DNA of 64,000 nt from Isoetes taiwanensis (lineage: Eukaryota; Streptophyta; Lycopodiopsida; Isoetales; Isoetaceae): assembly GCA_021234155.1 (NCBI GenBank), contig JAJEKV010000040.1, positions 6,225,278 through 6,289,277 on the forward strand, read 5' to 3'. Both the position numbers and the translations under genes were made by a program. This document shows, piece by piece, positions 36,101 to 47,799 of the stretch (within the stretch, counting starts at the first letter, position 1; each line of letters opens with the position of its first letter). The notes under the pieces were generated by a model. The model was not told the DNA's origin, made no database searches, and worked only from the letters and a program-made list of their open reading frames with translations.

Positions 36101-37498
36101 GGGGAGCTGGTGCACTATCTCGATGCGACCTCCGTGAGCCATTATGCGATGATGTAGCTTGCTAGCTCACACTGCTAGCAAGAGTGCAAATAGCAGATTT
36201 GATGCCCTCATGGGCAATCTGGATGATAGTTGAACTTGCACAAAACTAAGCTTCTCGCGATCCTCAGTTCGTGAACACCCTATCCCGAGTTCTATTACAG
36301 GGATGTGAAGTGGAGATGCGGTGCTGAGCTTCAAGTATCCGGAATTGATTTCACTACTAACATGCCGCGGGATGAGTGTGTGTGGGAGAGAAGAGCCAAA
36401 GGCGAAATCGAAGGCTTTATATGCAAGTAAAACGCCAGGTTGCCGATAGATTCTCGCTGCGGATCAAGCGAGGAGAGCACACCGCTTAGAGCTGGGCTGA
36501 GCCTAAGGTCGCCATATGGGGTGGAGGCTCGGGCCCAAATAGCTTAGCAAAAATATCGCGATAGGTTGGAAAGGGTGCAAAGCCGACTTCCATAGCTTCT
36601 GGGGAAAGTGAAGAATAACCGCACCGTGAATGACTTTGCCGGTGTATGAGACTCGGTTCTCGCCTTTTACAGTGATTCCCGCTATGCTAAGGCATCTTAC
36701 TTGCTTCCATAAGGTGGATGGGATGGATGAGCATCGCTTGCCCCTTACGTGCCGCAGCAGCACGCAGGGCCCCTCAGGCCGAAGAGGGTGGGCGGGCACG
36801 CACTGTGAAGGGATGGGTTTAGAGGTGGTCTAAGTGATTGCTGGGCCAGACAGTGGTGACCCCGGCAGAGACTGGCTGCACGGGGCACTTGATGGCGTCG
36901 CCACTCAGGATGCCTCATTTTGCAAGCTCAAGATGAGCACTATCACGCTGCATTAATCCCACTTTGAGTATGGACCCCATCTGTACTTTGAAAGCACACA
37001 TCTCCTCGGTGGAAGAAACCTTGAGAGCTATTGCCGCCATAAGGACGGGTTCCCATTACCCCTAACTGAGACAGTCGTCAAAGAAATGTATGTACCTGAT
37101 CCCCAGGGAGGAGAGGATATGTTAGAGATGCACGTGATGAGGATGAGCACCATGCCCAACAGTGGTTTCAAAGATATGCCCATGTCCGAAAGCAAAGGCA
37201 CATCGATCTTTTAGATGCTCCGGCTAACACCGCTACATCGCTACTCGAGATCACCCATGGTAGCGCCGATCGAGCGCATCCCGCAGAGGCTGGCCGACTT
37301 GCTCTCCTCGGGGCATGGTATTCAGAGCCTGGTTAGGGTTTCCAAGTGGGGGTTTACCTGTGAGTAGGGTTCTGACTGTGACAACATTGTTTGTTTTGGT
37401 GCTGGGGGTTTTTGGCACTGCTTCAGGCCGGGCCCCATAGGCCTCGACCGCGGGATCGCTAAAATAAACTTCCTTCCTTCCTTCCTTCCTTCCTTCCA
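33115..37498 (+). pseudogene. Third, diverged LINE copy
   Basis: Same layout as the LINE copies at 9.95-13.4 and 24.5-28.1 kb. An endonuclease-like piece lies at 34230-34470, including a PETWGGE stretch near 34314 matching METWEHA. A damaged YADDVALLAH lies near 36143-36172, a CCATATGGGGTGGAGGC block near 36512 matches 27178, and a DEHHAQQWF finger region lies near 37140. It ends in six TTCC repeats at about 37473-37497. Frameshifts are dense. The more diverged sequence shows these LINEs are a family, not only a local duplication. Confidence 0.65.
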
Positions 37499-39355
37499 TT
37501 ATCACCGCCTTTAACCGCCAAGTTTATGCCATGTTCCTCGCTGTGTGATGAATGTGGCGAGCGGCGAGTACTTGGTCGCCCGCATGATCTCTGCCGGATT
37601 ATTCTCTCATCGACAAACCACGCTTCGATTCAATGGAACAGGTGGAGCTCTACCTGCAATTAGACGACCCCAATAAGGTTTAATTTATTAAATAAAATCA
37701 AGAGAAGTGTGACCTGTTTTATAGCAAAAAGACTAAGTACTTCTCAATGACGTAAATTAGTGGAATAAAACAAAGGATTGTAAGAGTGCCTGGGTGAAAT
37801 TAATATTGTGGGTACTTTTCAATTATATCCCCTGCATAAAGGTTCTCCAGATCTCTACCCTGTGACCATTAAAGGTGGTAGTCAGTTTACAATCCGAGTG
37901 AAATTGTTGATTGCTTTATTTGTTGTTCTACCTTCAAACCTGATAGTTTGATATTTACTGGTTTTAAGATGCCACACGACATGTAATCGACCTTTCTAAG
38001 CAAAAGGTATGATGATGTTCGATGATCTTGAATTATATAGATGACGAAGATGACATTTCATTGTCGGGTCAGCAACATCATAATCTAGGGCATGTAAAGC
38101 ATGGTCTCTTTTGTAGTCGATAAAATACGCTTATCCAGATTCATTTCAAAAATTATATTGATGCACATTTTATTGTGAACGTGAATGGAAAATACACTGC
38201 ATGTTGATGTAGTTGATCATAACGCATTGCCAAATCACATTTATAATTTAGAAATGAATCACTATATTAGTTCAAGGTATAAAACATGGACATGTGAAAT
38301 CAATGCCTTGGTTCTTGTTTTACCTGATCTACATTGTCATAGATTATATGCGTAAAGGTTTCTTCATCATTTTCAAGTTCTACTAGTTGCATCTGGCTAC
38401 ATAGAGACAAAAATAGGTAAGTGACAAAAACCCATTGCTCAAGAATTTTCTCGTTTACTAGGCTTCAATTACTCTATTATAATCAAATGGGGATTGCAAT
38501 AATGTGGTAATGGTTACATTCTCCTAAAGTAGTCCAAAAGTTCTCAAAATTATTATCTGTGATCTTTTGAACCATGATGAACGTAAATAATTTCGCATGC
38601 CTATCTCCGTCCATTCAACAAGAAGTTTAATGCATAGGACAATGCATGGGCCGGTCGAGTAGATGCACATTCAGCTTGACCTATTTGAGTCAGGCTATAT
38701 ATCATGGCACAGCTTTGTTACATAGTCATGCCCTCACGAGATCATCTCCCGCTGCTCCATTCCTCAAGGTTCCTGTGTCTCTACCCTGTTTGTCTCTCGT
38801 GATTTGTTTCCTGGATCCAAAGCACTGACACAGTCAAGCAAGACAAATTCATAATGTTGAGATGTTAAGGCTCAAGCGTTGAGGCACCACTCATCCAAGA
38901 GATACATGTGGCGTATGTGTGCAAGTGTCAGAGTTGGTACAGAAGATGAATTTTGTATATTTTGGCAAAGAAAAGGAGTTATGGGTGTAAGGAAGCATGA
39001 TAGAAGGATATTTAACAAAACATCTTGTCACATAGCCAGTACCTGGGATAGAATGTCTGGCCAAGATGAGGGGTGTTTCACGCAACTTAAATGGTTGCAA
39101 TGTGCGCATCCAAAGGCTAGTGGGTAAACACACCTAAGATTGGCTTTGGTAAGTCCCAAAAGTGCTATTGCATTGACCTTGCAAGCGGTTCAACACTCCA
39201 CCCAGGGTAGCAGAAAGTTATATGAGTCATTGGCTATTACAACTTATAGATATGTTATAGAATTTTGTCAAACGCTAAAATAAAGAGGGAAGAAATTGCA
39301 TCAGGTCTTATTTGTCCTTCCATGAGTATCGCAAGAAAATATGCATCCGCCGAGG
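37499..39355. other. Unclassified region
   Basis: AT-rich sequence with no domain I recognise. The part from about 38880 may belong to the Harbinger relic that follows, but it has no readable motif. Confidence 0.45.
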
Positions 39356-39850
39356 CCAAGCATGGCATTCCCAATGTGATTGGGGCAAGGCTGGCACCAC
39401 ATTCCCATAAAAGCTCCTAGAGTATGCTCCCATTATTACAATAGGAAAGGTTGATCATTTTTCACAACTATTGTTGATTCTAGGTGTCTCGATATGGGAT
39501 TACAAGGTTGATTTAGCGAAGTATGCATAATTGGCTCTATTTCTAAGAACACCTGGCCAAATTTATATCGTCAATGGGCAATTATTGCATATTAGGTGAT
39601 GTGCTAATGTTGGAATCATCATGACAATCTTGCTATTTGAAATTGTGTAGGCCCACCTACCTTAACATGGAATCATTGAATTTATCCGCCTAACACTAGG
39701 ATGTCCGTGTGGAGAGGGCATTTGGTATACTAAAAGCCTGTTTCGCAAGGGCTATTGAAGAAATGGAGATGAGTTTTAAGCATGTTCCTCTAGTCAGACG
39801 GGCCGTCTAGTTCTGGGTGATAACTTCTGGCGTGTATTAAGCCCGCCAAT
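39356..39850 (+). pseudogene. PIF/Harbinger transposase relic
   Basis: Plus-strand pieces in the order expected for the DDE nuclease of Harbinger transposases: GIPNVIGA (39364-39387), HIPIKAP (39399-39419), HYYNRKG (about 39431-39450), and RMSVERAFGILKACF (about 39698-39742), the last carrying the conserved E of the third catalytic motif. Stops and frameshifts separate the pieces, and several stretches between them are missing. Terminal repeats were not found. Confidence 0.7.
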
Positions 39851-40985
39851 GATGCTTTTGATGAAATTTGGATCGCAGCTCTGGGGTATGAGCTGGGCGA
39901 AATGTGAGGGATAATGCCTGCCAGAGATGCTTTACGAGAATTAGGTATGGCTTCATGATGGTGTTGCTGTAAATAACATTCTCGATATTCAAGAAGAGGA
40001 AGTGGTTACAATTCACCAATTGAAGATACCGCAAGCATGTATTACTAGCTAGAGCTTTGTATGAAGTAAACAAATGTGATGGAATCGTAAACATGGAGGA
40101 GTTTTGAATTTAAAGTTGTGTTGCCTTTATGTAAAGTTTCATATGTTGAATTTTTCAGGGAAATTGCAGTTGACATGTCCCATGGCATTGAGTGGAAAAT
40201 GGGAACCTTTAAGATAATGTGTCTTATATTATTGGGACATGTCTTATCGAAAATGGAAACTTTTAAGACAGTCTTATATTGAGTTGTTGTCTTATTCATA
40301 GAATGAAAATGATAAAATATAGGTCTTAAAACACGATGTGGCATCATAAATGGTGTCATATAATTAGCCTTTTTCCACCACAAGACCTATGTCTTATATC
40401 AGCCAACATGATCAAATTTTACCAAGCTCACCATAGCCTTTTAATTCAACCACCAAGACACAAGTCTCAAACTTGAAGTCCGAGCAACTGAGAGAGTTAC
40501 CTTGGTTCAAAACCCCACAAAAACATGTGTTGAACTTATTCCATCGAGGGCCCCATCACAAGCAACCAAGAGATGGGAATGGAGTTGNNNNNNNNNNNNN
40601 TTTTTCATGATTTTATCAAATGTTTATTCTTAAGTTTCAGATTCATACAACGTTTATGATATTTAGAAAGCATTTGATTGAAGGGTGCCTGAACCCGATA
40701 CATCTAGTCCTCTCCATTTGAAATGGAGTCGACCAGTACCTTATATTCACGCAACCTTTCAAATCTTTTGTAATCTATGAAGATTGAAACTTCTGTTCTG
40801 AGGTGCATAAACCCGATACATTTAGTCTTCTCCATTAGGGATGGAACCGGCCGATTACCTTGATCATGCATCCCTCAAGTTTTTAACATACTTTCAAGAT
40901 TCAATCTTCTAATCTATTAGCATTTGGAGGTGTTTAACTCTAACACAAAGATTAAAGCAGAGATCTTACCTTATGAAGACCCACG
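39851..40985. other. Unclassified region with a 118-bp repeat pair and an N gap
   Basis: An assembly gap of 13 N occupies 40588-40600. Two direct repeats of about 118 bp, starting near 40686 and 40803, share GGTGC, AACCCGATACAT, TAGTC and TCTCCATT. No coding sequence seen. Confidence 0.55.
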
Positions 40986-41374
40986 GCAAAAAAATCGAAA
41001 CAAGCGAGTGAAAATAACAAGTAAATAACCCGAGCGGGCCGGGTTCCGCCATATTTGGCGTCGTTTATCGATAAATCGTGTGGCGTCGTTTAACGGCGTA
41101 AGGCGACGTCGTCGACACCTAGGCATGCCACATCGCTTGCCGCCGTCGATGCCTCCTCATATGCCACGTCGGATGATCATAACGTCGTTTAACGGCGTCA
41201 AATGATCATCGCGTCGTTAAACGACCAACCGTGGATTGTTTAACATACGCGAAACAACATACAATACAAATAACACAAATAAATAAAAATACCGATTGTT
41301 CCCATTCATAAAATAAGCTTATACAAGCGACAACACAAATAGATAAAAACTTATTGTTTCCATTCATAAAAAGC

Positions 41375-41746
41375 TTATACATTACTTATGTCCATCCTGA
41401 GGACGTGACAGTTTGATGCAACCATTTGCATCATTATCTGCACCATTAATGTCGTTTTCTCTTTGTTTGGCTCGGTGAGCCATTCTACCAGTCGTTCCCC
41501 GCATGGAACGCCAGATGTTAGTGCAATCAGAAGCTCCTTTTCACTCATCTTTGCCACGATGGTGAAGGGAGGGTTCTCAGCGGGAGAAGCAGGGGGGTTG
41601 CTGGAGTTGTCTTCCCTTGGAGGAGGAGGATTACTGCTAGAAGGAACATATCGCGCGAAGGTGGTCTTCAACTGCCGGACCATTATAGCAAGATAGGGAA
41701 GAACACTCAAAAAATAAGAATAACAGCAGTCTACTGATGGATCCAC
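41375..41746 (-). CDS. Small protein within the CACTA-like segment
   Basis: A 123-residue frame starting at 41746, with a Pro/Ser-rich middle (SSSNPPPPRED) and a helical-looking C-terminal part (SEKELLIALTSG, then GERLVEWLTEP). No family recognised. Its start lies 15 bp from a block of CCCTAA repeats on the same strand. The frame is flanked on both sides by the element's subterminal repeats, so it probably belongs to the transposon; it could also be a captured gene piece. Confidence 0.45.
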   Translation of the reverse strand: MDPSVDCCYSYFLSVLPYLAIMVRQLKTTFARYVPSSSNPPPPREDNSSNPPASPAENPPFTIVAKMSEKELLIALTSGVPCGERLVEWLTEPNKEKTTLMVQIMMQMVASNCHVLRMDISNV

Positions 41747-41758
41747 TTATAACGTGGA

Positions 41759-41788
41759 TGTAGGGTTAGGGTTAGGGTTAGGGTTTTT
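41759..41788 (-). promoter_or_regulatory. Short CCCTAA array (telobox-like)
   Basis: Four CCCTAA units on the minus strand just upstream of the start at 41746. Plant telobox motifs (AAACCCTAA) near transcription starts are known regulatory sites. The array is far too short to be a telomere. Confidence 0.5.
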
Positions 41789-42258
41789 ATTTGGCAAAAA
41801 AAAAATTCCCCTCGTGGTCCGTCATTTAACGGCGTTTAAGGCCGCGATGTCTTGACACGCCAGGGCAGGCCGGCTTGGCAATTCAGCACCATGCCACGAG
41901 GCGGTAACGCGTCGGCGTTATTACGCGTCGTTCCGGCGGCGGCCGGTTTTGGCGGCGTCTTGCCGCCTTTGTTTACCCGGCAGCAGCGCCCATTTCCACG
42001 CATTTATGACGCGGCGACGGCTTCGTGAAAGCGTCGTTGAGCGGCGTTGAGTGGCGTGTTTGACGCAGTAACTGCTGCCTTTGGTAGCAGGTACCCATGC
42101 CCGCAGCGAACAAATCCGACCGTCGCCCGATGACCGCCGTTGAACGGCGTCAAAGCGGCGTTGTCGCCGTTGAGCGGCGATGTCGTCGATAACGACGACG
42201 ATCCGCCGTTCATCGGACGAGCGGCGACGTCGTTGGGCGTCGGCGATCCCTTGTAGTG

Positions 42259-42926
42259 TAAGAGGGACTAGCTAGAGCATCATCTACTAAGCTTTAAGTC
42301 TCTACCCCCTTCCCAATACAATGAGTCCACGTATACATCCATCCATCATATGAACATAAATAATAAGAACTAATCTATTACATAGAGTTAGGTTCTTTAG
42401 TTAGAGTCAATCTCGGGGTTTGCTTTCGGCTGACTAAGGGCGACATTTAATAGGCTAAAGCTATCGGGTTCGAGGGCTGGAATAAGGTTTAGGCTATTCA
42501 ATCGACCAAATACCGATCCACGGTTCCTCCTCTCGATCCGGGCGTCCATGTCTCGCTACGCCGGGATGCGGTGGAGGGATGATCTAACAAGCCGGGCGCC
42601 TGCAGGCGGTCGTGGGAGTTGGAATTGACTCCCTCGGAATCGGAGTTGGAAGGTCTGTGGGTGAAAAGGAGAATGTTAGGGTTTGATGCCTTATGAAGGC
42701 TATCAGTTAGGTTTAGGGTTCCCATGACCCTTGGTCTACCTTTAATGGGTTAAAGGTCTAAAGGTCTTGCGCATTGCTAAGTAATGCGCACCATTGCAAG
42801 TTGCCCCTAGGGCGCCCTTGCTTAGGTACAAGTCGGCATGACATCGTGTTGGGCCGGCGATAATGCAGCGTGGCATGGCGCGGTACGGTATCGTCTTGAG
42901 ACCGTATATCGTGACCGAACGCCACA
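42259..42926 (-). mobile_element. 3' LTR of element B, partial
   Basis: Matches 56498-57181 in sequence and order: AGAGGGACTAGCTAG, CTCTACCCCC, TTAGGTTCTTTAGTTAGAG, GTTAGGGTTTGATGCC and the terminal section. It ends CGCCACA at 42926. The outer part, including the expected TGTGACG start, is absent because the CACTA-like end joins at 42258. The adjoining polypurine tract confirms this is the 3' LTR. Confidence 0.8.
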
Positions 42927-42940
42927 TTCTCCCCACCTTG
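42927..42940 (-). promoter_or_regulatory. Polypurine tract of element B
   Basis: The minus strand reads CAAGGTGGGGAGAA immediately before the 3' LTR. This is the usual plus-strand DNA priming site in LTR retrotransposons. A second GGTGGGGAC copy occurs about 35 bp upstream. Confidence 0.75.
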
Positions 42941-43759
42941 AATTGATCGTCCGGGCGGCATCATGGGGTCCCCACCTTGGAATCTTCTTAACCTGCAATT
43001 AACCTCATGCATACCACATACTTATTATTATAGTTATACATTTAATAGGATTACCTTAAGGTAATATTTATAGAACATTATTATACTATTATCCAATCCA
43101 ATGGTTATCACTTATGTCATTATAACAATAACTCCTAATGTTTCGGTTTATTATTATATATACAATTATTGCTCGAGGTACTCTTTATTCCTTGCAACAC
43201 ATTAGAACAAAATTGTGTTGCAAGTCTTCGTAGTTCGACCTCCTGGCCCTCCGGAGCGCTCTATTGGCCTGCAGGTCAACACTACGTTAGTACCATTAAT
43301 ATTAAATTAAAATTTTTGGTTATATGGTGACCACCCCACCTACCTACATGGATGCATGGCTAATCTCCCGGCGTAGGAAGAGGGTGAATCTTCCATTATG
43401 GCCGTGGAGACAGTGCCTATATGCCTATATGCCACTCATGCCTACACCTTTAGTTGCCCAGCGTGGAGGATAGGTCCTTCCCGTATATGGGGCGTGAAGG
43501 CCAGATTCCTCCTATCAAAGCATATATGGGGCTAGAGGTGCTTTTCCTATCAATGCATTCCTCAATGACCTCCTTTCTCTCGAGGTGGTCTACTTCCGTG
43601 GGACAGAAGTAGACTTTCCAAGCAGCACCGCGGTCATGCCTACATTGACATTACACCACGTCCTAGAGATCACCGTAGTAATCTCATCATCGGTTACAAC
43701 GCATGCAACCCTTACCTCATAGGTTGCATGCGTAGATTATACTTAACTAGGCAAGCTAT
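42941..43759 (-). other. 3' untranslated region of element B
   Basis: About 0.8 kb between the integrase stop and the polypurine tract. No reading frame or repeat seen. Confidence 0.5.
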
Positions 43760-46700
43760 TAATCTACACAAATCGACATGCCTGAGCCGATTTCTTCGGA
43801 GATGACCTTTCCGTCCCATTGCTCCATAAACTGTGGGTACTGTTTTTCCAGATCTCTTTTAAGTACCCATGTCGCGTCTTCCACCGGCAAGTGTTTCCAC
43901 TTGACCAAGTATTGGAGAAACTCCGATCTCCATTAGAGGAAATTTGAGATCTCATTTCATCCCCATAAGAATCCTCCAATGGAATGGCTACCCTCTATTA
44001 ACTACAATTAATGCAGCACCAACAACTTCATTGTTGTTGTTTTTCCCCCATAACTTTTGATCCACTTGTCAAAATGTTGCGGCGTTTGTTGCATTAGATG
44101 CGGAATGAAAAGATCTTTCCAATGATATATGGTTATGATGTATTTCAATATGGTCATATGCATTAACCTTAAAAAAATATGATTTTTTGCTTATTTCTTA
44201 TATATTTATATGGTAAAAGATGTATGACTGGGTTATCATTAGATAGATCTTGTGAAGACGAACCCATTGCTACAAAAAGTTTTTGAATCGGAGTCCTGGA
44301 TCAAAAGTTATAATGAAAAAATGATACTACAGAAGTTAGTTGCAACCGCATTAATTACAGGCTGCCACATAATACTGGAATGAGATATACTGGAGCTCTT
44401 CTCTTATTGGACAGTTTAAAAAGCTGACATGGCATTTTAAGCATCCCTTAATGGGACAAAATGTGATCTCATTTTTCCTCTAATGCTTGTTTTCTTGAAT
44501 GCTTTATCAAGAATTAGCTCTGGAACTATTTCCAACTGCTCTTCTGTCATTCCCAACATCGTTGGAGTGTCCAAAACTTCTTCTGGATTGAGAGTATGCT
44601 TCTTGAGCAGACTCACGTGGAAGACTTTGTGGATCTTTAAGTGTGCTGGTAAGTCTAACCTGTAGGATTGGTTACCCACTCTCTTGACTATTTTGAAGGG
44701 TCCAGCCCACCTTGGAGCAAGCTTCTTGCAATTCCTATCGCGGAACTTCGCACGCTTCACCTTGATCTTGAGCCACACATTGTGCCAACCCGAACTCCAC
44801 CCGATTCGATGCTTGTCGGCGATGCTCTTTGAACGACTCCTTGCTGCTAGGGAGATATCCGCGCACTTCTTCCACGAAGCTGCTGCATAATGGCTCAACA
44901 TTTGTTGGCGAGACTTCCACTTTTGACACGGGATTGTGCCGTGTTTGGAGTTAGGCATTGGTAGCCGTAGTTGATCATGAACGGCGACATTTGGGATGAT
45001 TCTTGCTTGGTGCTATTGTATGCAAATTCCACCAAGTGAATAAATTCCTCCCACATACCTTGCTTGTTCCAGACATAGTTTCGGAGCATGTCTTCCAATA
45101 TTCTGTTGATACGCTCTGTTTGCCCATCCGTCTGTGGATGATAGGCCGTACTCATAGATAGTTTCGTTCCAATCCTTGTGAAGAGATCCTGCCAGAAGGC
45201 ACTCATGAACTTCGGATCTCGGTCGGAGATAATTTCTCTGGGCATGCCATGGAGTCTGAAAATCTCTTTGGTGAGAAGCTTTGCCGTGTCCATAGCTGTG
45301 TTCGTGGTCCTGCAAGGCACAAAATGGGCCATCTTCGACAACTTGTCGACCACGACCATCAAGGCATCCTTACCTCTTACTGTCCTTGGCGGTCTGTTAT
45401 AAAGTCCATCTTTGACGACTTCCCACTTAGCGTTTGGCACGCTAATGGTTCCAATGCCCCACAGTATTGAGTTGTTACGCCTTTGTTTTTGCTGGCATAG
45501 CCGACACTCCTTGATGTAGCGGGCTATCCGCTTCTTCATTCCGGCCAATAGTAGCTGCTATGCACTTTGAAGTATGTCTTCATGAATCCAAGTGGCCAGC
45601 TATTGGGCTGTTGTGGGTGTCGTGGAGGATCAACTTCCTTACTCCAGATGATTCTGGCACGCACAACTTGTTCTTATGGTATAGGAGGTTACCTTCCTTC
45701 TTAAAATTTTTGAAGGTTTCCCTCTCCTTATCTGTTCTTGCTTCCTTGCACAAGCTTGCCCATACTTCCTTGAAGTCCACATCATTGGCAAGGTTTCTTC
45801 TATCTTTTCGAATTCTTTGAAGGCGTCGAGATTGCGTTGCGGTGCACTCACGGTTAGGTGGATGCCTTGAAAATGCATACGCTACCACATTAAGCTTCGG
45901 GTTTGTAGACTATCTCAAAATTCATTTACTCCTCGAGAATTCCATCCACCTTCTACGCCTCAGTTGAGATGTGGTTGCGTGAATCGTCTTGGAGGCTCAC
46001 GGTGATGGGTGTCCACTTGGAACTTCCTCCCTAAGAGGTAATGCCTCCGATTCTCAGCATACGACAAGCTGCTAGCAGCTCACGGTCATCGTCCGGGTAA
46101 CTGCGTTTGGCGTCGTTCATCTTCCTTGATTCGCGCGCTATTACCCGCTCTTCTTGCATGAGCACTTTTTTGTGGCTATCTTGCTTGCGTCGTAGCCACT
46201 AACTTGTCCGAGAGTCTGGCGAGGGTCAAGATGGGGGCGGTTGTCAATGCTTCCTTCAACAACTCAAATCCTGCTTGGGCTTTCTTGAGCCAATGGCTGC
46301 CCAATTTTTGACTTTCTCGCCTTTGTCAAGTGCATCGATTGGGGCTGCTATCTTTGCGAAGTTCTTCCACGAACTTCTGTAATACCCTGCTAGGCCAAGG
46401 AAACTTGACCTTATGGGCGTTCTTTGGTGCGGCCATTGGATTCTTGCTTCAATCTTGGCGAGTGCAGCCGAGATTCCTTACGCTGAAATCACATGGCCAG
46501 ACGGTATTCCACCTTCTCATTTGCAGTGACGCCCGACAACTTGGCATACAGCTGATGCCTCCTTAACTTCTCGAGCACCTTTCGGCGTCTTTGAGCATGC
46601 TCTTCGATGGATTCTTTGTACACTAGAATGTGCGTCGAAGAATACTATCTAAAGGTGTCCAAGTATTCCCACGAAGATGTCATTCATGAGTCTCATGAAC

Positions 46701-47770
46701 ATAGCTGGGGGGCGTTGGATAGCCCAAATGACATTACGGTGAATTAAGTAATGCCCATATCTGGTCACGAAAGCCGTTTTGTGGATGTCCTCTTCTTTTA
46801 TTCTGATGGTGATAACTTGATCTTAGGTCGATCTTGGAAGACCTTTGCCCCTTGAGCTGATCCATCAAGTAAATGCGATCCGGGAGTGCGTACTTGTTCT
46901 TGATGGTGTGTTTGTTGGGTTATGCGTAATCTATGCACATCCTCAAGCTTCCATCCTTCTTCTTGACAAAGAGGATGGGTGCCCCAAATGGTGAGGCTTT
47001 CGGCACGATGAAGCCCGGATCGAGCAATTCTTGTAGCTCGCTTCTTTAGCTCCGTAAGTTCATGTGTGGTCATTCTATATGGGGCCTTGCTTTCGTCGGC
47101 TTGGTCCTGGCTCGAAAGTGCTATCTCACACTCTACTCCCCAGTAAGGAGGAAGCTTCTCGATCTCATCCGGAAAGAGATCGTGGAATTCGTGATCAAGT
47201 TGGCGATTGGCTTGGGCAACTTGTTGAGCACTTTGTCTTCTTTGCTTCCTTGGGCTCGGGTTCCTCAATCTCGAGTTTGAAGATGTATGCTACCAGCTTC
47301 GCTCTTCATAGATTTGAGCGACTTCTTATGAGATATACATTGCATGATGGGGTAACTTCTTTACTGCGTGATCTCAATGGCTTTTTGCGAGGCGTTGGGA
47401 AGGTCACCTTCCGCTTTCCACAATCAATGATGGCCCTGCTGGTCCAAGGTACTCCATTCCAACGATCAAGTCGTATTTGCCAATGCCCATTACTTCGCCC
47501 CCATCGGATATTAATCCACTGGCAAGTCAATGTCGAAGTTGATTCTCTTCCCATTTGTATGTCTTCTGCGCCCAGCTTGCCAAGATTACGGGCCTTGGTT
47601 TGGACTTTAGGGGTTTCAATTTCAACATTTCAACCATCCTCGGGGATCGCGAAGTTATGGCTACTTCGAGTCTATCAAGACTATGAAGGACTTGGTCTTT
47701 GCCTTCCCCCTTGTGGTGATTACCTTATCTTGGGTCTCTTGCACATTGCGTATCTATAGCGGTGAAGATG
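43760..47770 (-). pseudogene. pol: pol of element B: protease, RT, RNase H, integrase with chromodomain
   Basis: Right to left: protease remnants (47306-47770; IDCGKRKVT shared with element C); RT (46140-47060), badly shifted; RNase H and H2C2 finger (45500-46140). The integrase core (44895-45548) has DRDPKF, TAYHPQTDGQTERIN and an E in RILEDML, consistent with the DDE triad. A GPY/F module (WAGPFKIVKRV) lies near 44680. The chromodomain follows in two parts, EIVPELILDKAFKK near 44520 and YLVKWKHLPVEDATW near 43900, separated by a 551-bp insertion. The stop is near 43760. Domain order and chromodomain make this a Ty3/Gypsy chromovirus. Many small frameshifts make it inactive as shown; it is more damaged than element C. 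Confidence 0.88.
43933..44483. mobile_element. MITE inserted in the integrase chromodomain
   Basis: The 551-bp insert has terminal inverted repeats of about 37 bp. The left end reads TTAGAGGAAATTTGAGATCT, and the right end read inward on the other strand starts TTAGAGGAAAAATGAGATCA. The halves of a chromodomain lie on either side. No coding capacity. A TA or TAA target duplication is plausible, but the exact border cannot be fixed, so Tc1/Mariner and Harbinger-type MITEs are both possible. Confidence 0.75.
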
Positions 47771-47799
47771 TGGCACTCACCCGAATGTAATCAGCGTGC

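Larger units (their letters stand above)
40986..42258 (-). mobile_element. CACTA-like element end
   Basis: The right terminus read on the minus strand is CACTACAAGGGATCGCCGACG. GC-rich subterminal repeats built on CGTCGTTTAACGGCGT and CGCCGTTGAACGGCGT fill 41040-41230 and 41820-42250, as in CACTA elements. It sits inside the 3' LTR of element B, whose sequence resumes at 42259. The left terminus was not found, so total size is unknown. Confidence 0.6.

Noticed and set aside
41759-41788. Interstitial telomere or chromosome end
   Set aside because: Only about four units, embedded in transposon sequence.
47064-47759. 231-residue plus-strand frame
   Set aside because: Antisense to the protease and RT region of element B, which aligns with element C on the minus strand.
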